Source: Candidatus Melainabacteria bacterium
GTDB taxonomy: Bacteria; Cyanobacteriota; Vampirovibrionia; LMEP-6097
Reading direction: 5' to 3'
Length of the DNA stretch: 5,139 nucleotides
Assembly (NCBI GenBank): GCA_028817775.1
Contig: JAPPOW010000222.1
Coordinates: 1 to 5,139, forward strand
The position numbers and the translations under genes were made by a program. This document shows, in pieces, positions 1 through 5,139 of the stretch. Below the pieces are notes generated by a model. The model was not told the origin of the DNA. It did not search any database and saw nothing but the letters and a program-made list of their open reading frames with translations. The stretch's first letter is position 1. The number at the start of each line of letters is the position of its first letter.

Positions 1-837
1 AGCAAGTATTTCTCGTGCGCTGCTTTCTCCTAAGTAGGGTACTTGTGTTTCTAGAAGTTTTTCTATATAAGTAAGGCTAATTTCATTTGAACTCTTGGCG
101 TAGCTATTTATCAAAAATTCTAGGAAGCGATCTGACCTCAGAGCTTCTTGCCCTTTGATGCGCGAACACTTGAATAAGAAAAATGTGTACTCGAAGAAAT
201 ACTGTTTGGTTAAATCAAAGCCAGGTAAGTCAGGGATTGCATTGTAAAGATCAAGTAATTTATCGAGTAGTTGTTCAGAAGCTGCAGCAGAGGGTACAGT
301 GGTCATCAAATCTCGCTCATCTTCGTCAAAATGTTCTACTCTAACGATATGAGCAATGTCAGTAAAATTGATTGGTTTGAAATTAAGCTCATCAGCAACT
401 CTTGTGGCGTAAGCGTCAAAAATACTCTTTGGATTGGTACACATCTGGAACCAAGCTGCTTCAGTTATTCCAAACCATTGAGCTACTTTATCTCTTGTTG
501 TGTTTGGGTCAGCAGGCTCTACATCCTCATGAGTGGCAAGTTTCAGCTCCCTACTTTTTCTCTGGCTTTCGATTTGTTCTAGTACTTCAACTACTGACCT
601 CTCTGTGCCCAGAAGACCAAAACCTGCAAGATCGATCATTTCAGTATTGCTTGCTGCCTCTGGAGTTCTTGCTTCGATATGTTCGTCAAGCACTAATCTT
701 TGGTCTTGAGTGCTTGGAAGTTTACAGCCTAGTCTTTGCAAAATATGCTTGGCACTCTGCCTGCGCCCAGTAGCAGGGTTTAGCAACCTAGTTGTTGCAG
801 GAAGATCTTGTGGTAATAATATAGTTTTGCCATCCAT
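1..837 (-). CDS. Unrecognised mostly helical protein with a possible helix-turn-helix, C-terminus outside window
   Basis: The frame is open for 279 codons from ATG at 837 to the left edge, with no stop, so the 3' end is missing. The start is well bounded: in-frame TAG lies at 853-855, and no other ATG, GTG or TTG stands between it and 837. No Shine-Dalgarno site sits at the usual distance. The N-terminus (about residues 1-50) is basic. Residues about 113-133 (RDKVAQWFGITEAAW in the core) have the spacing of a helix-turn-helix: an Ala in the first helix, Gly in the turn, then a second helix. Residues about 185-279 look helical, with Leu- and aromatic-rich stretches such as KQYFFEYTFFLFK. I see no signal peptide or obvious membrane segment. 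It is the last of four co-directional genes, 67 bases after the 589 aa gene. Codon use and amino-acid balance look fully coding. I do not recognise the family, and a DNA-binding role is only a suggestion from the one motif. Confidence 0.9.
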   Translation of the reverse strand, partial: MDGKTILLPQDLPATTRLLNPATGRRQSAKHILQRLGCKLPSTQDQRLVLDEHIEARTPEAASNTEMIDLAGFGLLGTERSVVEVLEQIESQRKSRELKLATHEDVEPADPNTTRDKVAQWFGITEAAWFQMCTNPKSIFDAYATRVADELNFKPINFTDIAHIVRVEHFDEDERDLMTTVPSAAASEQLLDKLLDLYNAIPDLPGFDLTKQYFFEYTFFLFKCSRIKGQEALRSDRFLEFLINSYAKSSNEISLTYIEKLLETQVPYLGESSAREILA

Positions 838-904
838 CGAATAAGTATTAGCCTATTAACATAATAGCACAGTATCTCCCCCTGAGAATTAGGGGTTTTG
901 ACCC
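838..904 (-). promoter_or_regulatory. 67-base intergenic gap with competing hairpins
   Basis: This gap lies between the stop of the 589 aa gene and the start of the partial gene at 837. Read on the minus strand, it has a GGGGGAG stretch (876-882), which resembles a strong ribosome binding site but stands 38 bases before the ATG at 837, too far to serve it. GTG at 868-870 is well spaced from that site but opens only a four-codon frame (GTG CTA TTA TGT, then TAA). A TATTAT sequence (861-866) could be a -10 box, but I see no matching -35. So an internal promoter or leader is possible, not shown. Confidence 0.3.
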
Positions 905-907
905 CTA
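890..907 (-). terminator. Short hairpin overlapping the stop codon of the 589 aa gene (terminator-like, no T-run)
   Basis: A perfect 7-bp inverted repeat, TAGGGGT (890-896) and ACCCCTA (901-907), surrounds a 4-base loop. The last three stem bases are the TAG stop of the 589 aa gene. On the minus-strand transcript the hairpin is followed by AUUCUC, not a U-run, so it is not a textbook intrinsic terminator. It could slow 3' decay or partially terminate. The inner arm can also pair with CCCCT at 879-883, giving a mutually exclusive second hairpin. Confidence 0.35.
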
Positions 908-2674
908 GTTATAGTCAATATGGCTAGAAAGGATAGAGTCCATGTCTTCACCGTGGTGTCTTGGGCGGCCTCTAGAGTCATTAAATTCATTCATTCCAGG
1001 TGTAGTAAATAATTCAATATCGGCTGAAGCCGGGATACCTTGGGCTCTCAATTCTTCTGCTCTCTTAACGGTCATTTGTTCAATCTGCTCCATCGAAGTG
1101 ATTCGAGCGTAAGGACCAAATAGTTCTTTGGCTATGCGTAGCATTTCGGGACTTAATTTTTTGAGCGATCGAGAGATATTTGAAACATTGACAATGACCT
1201 TGGTATGAGGACTAAGTTTTTCTACTAGTTCTTTGACTTTGGAGTACTGACCCATTTTGTCGTAATCTAGGAAGATCACATCAAAAAAAAGATTCTTGTC
1301 GAGCATTTTAAGCATTCCCTTTTTGAGTTCTGCAAGATTGCTTGAGTGGTATGTGCCTCCTCCATTGACGTGAGGGGTTGCGTAGTACTCTGAACAAAAA
1401 CAATCAAGCATGCCTGAAAGTTTGAGGCTAGCCATTGCATCACCATAGGACATATAGAACCGTGATGGATAAATATCATGAACTGGCTCCCAGAAAAAAT
1501 TACTAGCCATAGCTGCTTCATCACTTAAGCTCATATCACCAGCTCGTTGCCTGGTCTTGAATAAAATCTCATCGAGCCGCGGTGATTTGGTAGCAGCATC
1601 AAGTGCTTGACTAGTGTGCGTCGCTGTCTTGCCTCTAATTGCAAGATTATCAAAATTCAAAGTCTTGACTGCGCTAGTCTCATCAGCTTCAAGCTGCTCG
1701 AGGCGCTGCTTGCGGCTGTACTTATTGGTTGGGAAAAGATAGACCTCTGACTCATCCTCAAACTCAAATGCTAACCTTTCTGCAAGTTGTTTCTCGTTAG
1801 GATTCCAGGAGTTCTCTTCAATCACTATCTTAGTAAATGCTTTGCCTTCTTCTTTGGCTGCTCTAACCGTTTGAAGTACATTGATTAGTGAGTAGTCATT
1901 TAGTGAATCAAACTGAGTATTGCTGCCGTTAATAAATTCGTTGAAGACCGTTCTATAGACTCGGCGTCTAAATTGAGTATCCTTGGGACCAATGTATAAA
2001 ATTCTTTGTGGGTAAGCTCCAATAGTTTTCTCGAGCTTGGAATCAATATCTTCAAGATCTTTTGCTCTAAGAATATCGTAACCACGATTGATAGTATCTG
2101 GCTCACGGTAAGTATAGCTATAGTTCATCGATTTTCTGTCATAGTGCATGACGAAAGTTTTGGGGCTGACTTGGCGCAATGGTCTTGCCAAACTAGTTGT
2201 ACTGATGAGTTGTTCGGGCTCGGGGTTCTCGGTGATGACTAGATTGTATGGACTTGCATGCTTTGATTTGGTCGCGGCTTCTAGTTTAGCTTTGCATTCT
2301 GCTGGCGAACAAAAATCTATCTCCACTTCTTGAAACTGCTGGTTAGCTCTTAGCTTTGAGACGATCAAGTCTCTAAGGGCAGTAGAAACTTTGGCAGGTG
2401 GTAAATCTAAACCGTAAAGAAAAGCATGTCTTCTTTGTTCTTCAGTGATAGCTGGTTGTAGAGCTTGCTCACCTGCTTTGAGGGCAATCAAGACTTTGAG
2501 TTTGCCACTGATATAAGGGGCTTCTTGACCAACGGTCTTGGATTTTGCTGGACTTGGTTTGAAAAAATAATTTCTGCTTCTGAGCTTCGTACTAGCTTTG
2601 TCCTTACGGCTAGATCTAGCAGTTCTAGTAATTGAAGAAACTGACTTTGCTTTGCTTAAAGGGATTGCTTGCAT
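905..2674 (-). CDS. Unrecognised 589 aa protein with three receiver-like (pseudo-REC) modules
   Basis: This is a complete gene from ATG at 2674 to TAG at 905-907. In-frame TAG at 2705-2707 and the lack of another start support this ATG. It begins 8 bases after the stop of the 424 aa gene and has no clear Shine-Dalgarno site, so translational coupling is likely. Residues 1-50 are strongly basic, Ser/Thr-rich and probably disordered. Three segments then share an order of strand, long helical stretch, strand ending in an acidic residue, helix, strand. Module 1 covers about 59-180 (LKVLIAL; YNLVITEN; KTFVMHYD). Module 2 covers about 222-318 (RILYIG; KIVIEEN; EVYLFPTN). Module 3 covers about 403-500 (RFYMSYGD; FDVIFLDYD; KVIVNVSN). 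In module 3, Asp470 and Ser498 fall where a response-regulator receiver has its phosphorylated Asp and conserved Ser/Thr. Modules 1 and 2 have Glu149 and Glu286 there. The acidic pair after strand 1 and the strand-5 Lys are not evident, so phosphorylation is doubtful. The C-terminus (about 561-589) is polar. No catalytic or DNA-binding domain was recognised. The receiver assignment is inference from pattern, and another Rossmann-like fold is possible. Confidence 0.95.
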   Translation of the reverse strand: MQAIPLSKAKSVSSITRTARSSRKDKASTKLRSRNYFFKPSPAKSKTVGQEAPYISGKLKVLIALKAGEQALQPAITEEQRRHAFLYGLDLPPAKVSTALRDLIVSKLRANQQFQEVEIDFCSPAECKAKLEAATKSKHASPYNLVITENPEPEQLISTTSLARPLRQVSPKTFVMHYDRKSMNYSYTYREPDTINRGYDILRAKDLEDIDSKLEKTIGAYPQRILYIGPKDTQFRRRVYRTVFNEFINGSNTQFDSLNDYSLINVLQTVRAAKEEGKAFTKIVIEENSWNPNEKQLAERLAFEFEDESEVYLFPTNKYSRKQRLEQLEADETSAVKTLNFDNLAIRGKTATHTSQALDAATKSPRLDEILFKTRQRAGDMSLSDEAAMASNFFWEPVHDIYPSRFYMSYGDAMASLKLSGMLDCFCSEYYATPHVNGGGTYHSSNLAELKKGMLKMLDKNLFFDVIFLDYDKMGQYSKVKELVEKLSPHTKVIVNVSNISRSLKKLSPEMLRIAKELFGPYARITSMEQIEQMTVKRAEELRAQGIPASADIELFTTPGMNEFNDSRGRPRHHGEDMDSILSSHIDYN

Positions 2675-2682
2675 TTGCTTCG

Positions 2683-3957
2683 CTAGACTGCTGTGCCCGT
2701 CAGTCTATGTAATTGCTCGCCAATGTCAGCTAGCTCTGCCAGTGGTCTAAACTTACCAGCTTGGTGTCTATGAACATCACTTTCAGTACCAACTAGAGCA
2801 ACTGTCATTTCTCCCAAACTTGCGAAGTTGCGAACAATCTTAATGTCCATCGGTTTAGGTTTTGATTTCCTACCTTCAGTAAAACCTCCTGGCAAGAGTC
2901 CTTCACTTTTCGTAAGGTTGCCACCCATAGTGAAAGCTGGTCCACCACCAATGGCGCCGCTGTAACTTGGACCTTTATATCTAGATTCAGTATGTTCTTC
3001 GAGGTGGTCTAAGTAAATTATCGGTCTGATACGCAAAGTACCCTTGCTAGTTTTTTCACCGAGCTGAGCTACTTTCTCTCTTGCAGAACTAGACATATCA
3101 AAAACTATATCAGCATGAGTTGCTTCTGTTTTGATTTGATCACCCACTTGTCTTTCTTCATCAGCATTAGCCTCAACTGACTCTTTGAAACTAGCTAGAT
3201 TAAGCACTTGTCTATTACCCTCAGCCGAATCTGGGGTCTTCATCAGTTGTTCAAACACCACTTGGTCCCCATTTCTACTTGATTGCTGAGCAATGATTGG
3301 CCGTCCACCGTCTATCTCAACAGCAAAAGCAAGATGCGGAGTGCCGCTAGTAATATGCTTGCTTAAATCGGCTTTTTGTACGGTCCGGTAGCTTTGATCT
3401 TCAAGAGCTTCTACGATTTGTGATGGTACAGCAATCTTAAAAGCTAAGCGTTCGCCATCACGAACAAAATAACTTGGATTCTCAATTTGGGTAACAGAAT
3501 GCGTGCTAGGATCAAAAGCATCACCGACTGCTTCTTCAGCCATTAATTCATAAGGCAGTTCGCTTTCTCTTCTGGTGCTTCTATCTTTAAAGAAACCCAT
3601 CCAATTCTCAGTAAGTCCATCCATGAAATTTCTAAAACCAGTAGTCTCAGAACCACTAAAGACTCTAAGTTCTACTAGAAACGGAGTTTGCTCTCCATTA
3701 ATTTCAACAGAACTTTGTAAATAAGTTCTGCCGTCATGAACAAAGGCTTCATTGTAATCTTCTCTGTGCAAACCCTGGCCAGTCAGTCGGTATTGTTCTC
3801 TAAGCTTACCTAAGCGCAGCTGTTCAGGACTAGGGTCAGATGCCTTGGCCTGCGGCCCTCCATTGAGCTGTGCCAACAAATCATTGACACTAGTAGTTTT
3901 GGGTAGATTTAATTCAGGTAAACCTAACTGTGATAATTCAATACTTGATCCAACCAT
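2683..3957 (-). CDS. Unrecognised 424 aa alpha/beta protein
   Basis: This is a complete gene from ATG at 3957 to TAG at 2683-2685. In-frame TGA at 3991-3993 bounds the start, and no other ATG, GTG or TTG intervenes. The bases before the ATG (TTATCTTTATCTGC) show no Shine-Dalgarno site. The N-terminus (1-50) is polar with several Leu-Pro pairs and looks linker-like. Residues about 70-110 and 200-240 each carry a strand-turn-strand with the pattern V-E-I-(N/D)-G followed by P and two hydrophobic residues, a possible internal duplication. Residues about 261-305 are charged and probably helical. A Gly-rich segment at about 329-361 contains AIGGGP, TMGGN and LLPGGF. It is followed by a basic stretch (GRKSKPKPM) and a hydrophobic strand (EMTVALVG) near 383-390. 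There is no signal peptide, membrane segment or recognisable active site. It is the second gene of the cluster, 46 bases after the 230 aa gene and 8 bases before the 589 aa gene. I cannot assign a function. Confidence 0.93.
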   Translation of the reverse strand: MVGSSIELSQLGLPELNLPKTTSVNDLLAQLNGGPQAKASDPSPEQLRLGKLREQYRLTGQGLHREDYNEAFVHDGRTYLQSSVEINGEQTPFLVELRVFSGSETTGFRNFMDGLTENWMGFFKDRSTRRESELPYELMAEEAVGDAFDPSTHSVTQIENPSYFVRDGERLAFKIAVPSQIVEALEDQSYRTVQKADLSKHITSGTPHLAFAVEIDGGRPIIAQQSSRNGDQVVFEQLMKTPDSAEGNRQVLNLASFKESVEANADEERQVGDQIKTEATHADIVFDMSSSAREKVAQLGEKTSKGTLRIRPIIYLDHLEEHTESRYKGPSYSGAIGGGPAFTMGGNLTKSEGLLPGGFTEGRKSKPKPMDIKIVRNFASLGEMTVALVGTESDVHRHQAGKFRPLAELADIGEQLHRLTGTAV

Positions 3958-4003
3958 GCAGATAAAGATAACCCATTTGGTTCGGTGAAATCAAGTAAGC
4001 CGC
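3958..4003 (-). other. 46-base gap between cluster genes
   Basis: I find no hairpin, promoter or ribosome binding site here on the minus strand. An ATG at 3974-3976 opens a 12-codon frame that overlaps the start of the 424 aa gene in another frame. It has no Shine-Dalgarno site and I do not treat it as a gene. Confidence 0.4.
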
Positions 4004-4696
4004 TTAGGAAATTTGAGCAATCATTTTTGGCAGTAGGGTTTCTTCAGCAATATCAAGGATAAAGCCAAAAAATTCTCTAAAGAAGCTACGCCCCTGAGGA
4101 CCTTTGCTGAATCTGGCGGCACAACCAGCACTATATTTCTCTGCTGTGGCTTTAGCTCCATAGCCAGTTTGCCTTGCCACAATTCGCTCTTTTACTGTTC
4201 TAACAAAATGCTGATTGACTTTGATGGCAAAATCTCCATGACTCGTTGGTTCTGACTTAACTGGAACTAATTCAAATAAATTAGCATTAGCTGTCTGTAA
4301 TATAGGCTGAATAATTTCGGTGCTTGTTGTGCGCTCGATTGCGGAAATTTCTTTTAGGGTTGAAATAGAGTTCTCAAGAATCTTTCTATAGCTGCTAGCA
4401 GTAAGTTCTTGCATACTACCAAAAGCTTTTTTAAATACCCGAGGAACAAGAGTAATCATGTGTCTCATCATGCCTGTGGCAGTATTTACACCCATTTGTA
4501 TAAATTCAGATTCTTGACCGATCCCGATGAAGTGCTTGTTACACTCAGTAAAAATTTGATGCAGCCCCCTGCAGCTTCCTTTCTGAAAAGCCTTATCGAG
4601 TGAATTTTTTATACTTGCTATTTTATCTGCTAAGCTATCACCTAAATCAACAGTTTGACCTGAAAGAATAGGATTTAGACATTTTTCTACCATCAT
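4004..4696 (-). CDS. Unrecognised helical protein, at least 230 aa, true N-terminus uncertain
   Basis: This is the first gene of the cluster by direction of reading, ending at TAA (4004-4006). The first in-frame ATG codons are at 4696 and 4693. The frame stays open to 4864, and that stretch also looks coding, so 4696 may be an internal methionine. The protein is predicted almost wholly helical. Residues 1-60 have regular hydrophobic spacing (ADKIASIKNSLDKAF), and about 95-150 holds another helical region with KILENSISTLKEISAIE. The C-terminus (SFFREFFGFILDIAEETLL) is an amphipathic helix. There are four Cys residues (6, 42, 52 and 193) but no clear metal-binding spacing. There is no signal peptide or definite membrane span. 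The 424 aa gene follows after 46 bases. Helical scaffolding or adaptor proteins would look like this, but I do not recognise the family. The gene could be intact with an unusual start, or disrupted at 4865. Confidence 0.82.
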   Translation of the reverse strand: MMVEKCLNPILSGQTVDLGDSLADKIASIKNSLDKAFQKGSCRGLHQIFTECNKHFIGIGQESEFIQMGVNTATGMMRHMITLVPRVFKKAFGSMQELTASSYRKILENSISTLKEISAIERTTSTEIIQPILQTANANLFELVPVKSEPTSHGDFAIKVNQHFVRTVKERIVARQTGYGAKATAEKYSAGCAARFSKGPQGRSFFREFFGFILDIAEETLLPKMIAQIS

Positions 4697-4864
4697 GGAA
4701 GCTGCAGCTGCACGTTTGACTACTGCTTCACGAAAACCTAGACCTTTGTTTGGAGTAAAAGTACTGACCTTCGGAGGCTTGCAATTGGAGAAAAGTCCAA
4801 AGTCTATGTGCTGAGCATCTGGACTTAAGTCTTCTCTAGCTTTAAGTACTTCTACTGGTTTGCC
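4697..4864 (-). other. Open N-terminal extension of the 230 aa gene, ending at an in-frame TGA
   Basis: In the frame of the 4004-4696 gene, 56 further codons are open up to TGA at 4865-4867. They contain no ATG, GTG or TTG. The translation looks like real protein: GKPVEVLKAREDLSPDAQHI near the far end and FREAVVKRAAAAS just before the methionines. Either the gene starts further upstream in another frame (one-base indel near 4865), or its 5' end was lost or replaced, or TGA is read through. Base composition here matches the cluster, whereas beyond about 4868 it becomes much more AT-rich. Confidence 0.55.
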
Positions 4865-4917
4865 TCAAGTCTTTTGGAGAGCTATTTGGTATAATATCTT
4901 GAGTGATTGCCGGTTGA

Positions 4918-5139
4918 ATTGGCCTATCATTTGAAGAGGATATAGATTTAAGTGTTAATTTTGTGGGCAAAGAATTTTTTAATTCAAGAAATCCCAATTT
5001 AACTTTAGCTGTAAAAAAATTAGTTTTTCGAATGAATAGATTGGCAGATGCCACTATAGATTTTTCTGAGGAAGAGAGACAAAGTTTTTTACTTTCTGTT
5101 TTTTACAAATTAGAGGATAGATTACTTGAAAGGCAGATT
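4918..5139 (+). CDS. Probable partial AT-rich coding region, unrecognised, runs off right edge
   Basis: A plus-strand frame is open for 74 codons from just after TGA at 4915-4917 to the window end. Its protein has a natural balance of acidic, basic and hydrophobic residues: LTLAVKKLVFRMNRLADATI, then SEEERQSFLLSVFYKLEDRL, which reads as two amphipathic helices. G+C is about 29% (64 of 219 bases counted from 4921), far below the neighbouring cluster. The start is unclear. No ATG, GTG or TTG occurs before GTG at 4960-4962, and ATG at 5029-5031 would discard much of the plausible sequence. The same frame continues upstream through TGA at 4915 and TGA at 4900 as a hydrophobic run (LFGIIS-x-VIAG-x-IGLSF). 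The competing view is that the minus strand is coding here: GTG at 5054 opens a 70-codon frame to 4842, but it is poor in acidic residues and Ser/Lys-rich, as antisense frames often are. No family recognised. Confidence 0.45.
   Translation, partial: MGLSFEEDIDLSVNFVGKEFFNSRNPNLTLAVKKLVFRMNRLADATIDFSEEERQSFLLSVFYKLEDRLLERQI

Noticed and set aside
271..773. Two overlapping plus-strand open frames (271-582 and 402-773)
   Set aside because: They lie antisense to the partial minus-strand gene at 1-837, which has a far more natural amino-acid balance and is open over its whole length. The plus frames are rich in Cys, Ser and Leu and look like shadows.
2006..2333. Plus-strand frames inside the 589 aa gene
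   Set aside because: They are antisense shadows, with overlapping extents and no ribosome binding sites.
4409..4603. Plus-strand 64-codon frame within the 230 aa gene
   Set aside because: It is antisense to a convincing coding region and has no start context.
4794..4826. Short inverted repeat AAGTCC / GGACTT
   Set aside because: It has only 6 bp with a long loop, inside apparent coding sequence, and is expected by chance.
4842..5054. Minus-strand 70-codon frame starting at GTG 5054
   Set aside because: As a stand-alone gene it is unlikely: it has few acidic residues, no ribosome binding site, and overlaps the better plus-strand frame. It remains a candidate N-terminus of the 4004-4864 gene if a one-base frameshift is real.
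1..5139. CRISPR array, tRNA, insertion sequence or attachment site
   Set aside because: I saw no regularly spaced repeats, no cloverleaf, no transposase motif and no flanking terminal inverted repeats anywhere in the window.

Overview
This is a bacterial window (coding density above 90%, no introns, no RNA genes) with moderate GC, about 44% by hand count in a sample of the cluster. None of the proteins belongs to a family I can name with confidence. The organism cannot be fixed from sequence alone. Near-absent Shine-Dalgarno sites, TAG/TAA stops and unfamiliar proteins would suit an uncultured lineage, but that is inference.

Layout. Almost the whole window is one cluster of four genes on the minus strand, read from right to left. 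They are: a helical protein of at least 230 aa (4004-4696, with open reading frame continuing to 4864); a 424 aa mixed alpha/beta protein (2683-3957); a 589 aa protein (905-2674) whose predicted layout suggests three degenerate response-regulator receiver-like modules; and the first 279 codons of a further protein (1-837), which runs off the left edge and has one helix-turn-helix-like segment. Gaps are 46, 8 and 67 bases, so an operon is likely. The 67-base gap holds a short hairpin that overlaps the stop codon of the 589 aa gene, and a competing alternative hairpin.

The right end (about 4865-5139) is different. GC drops to about 29%, the reading frame of the first cluster gene is interrupted by TGA at 4865-4867, and a plus-strand reading frame rich in acidic and basic residues runs from 4918 off the right edge. 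Neither this frame nor the cluster gene facing it has a convincing start codon. The seam may be a frameshifted gene, a recombination junction, an assembly error or a recoded TGA.

How the genes work together is not known. The co-directional layout, the shared basic, Ser/Thr-rich N-termini and the receiver-like repeats suggest an uncharacterised, possibly regulatory or scaffolding, gene set. That function is inference only.
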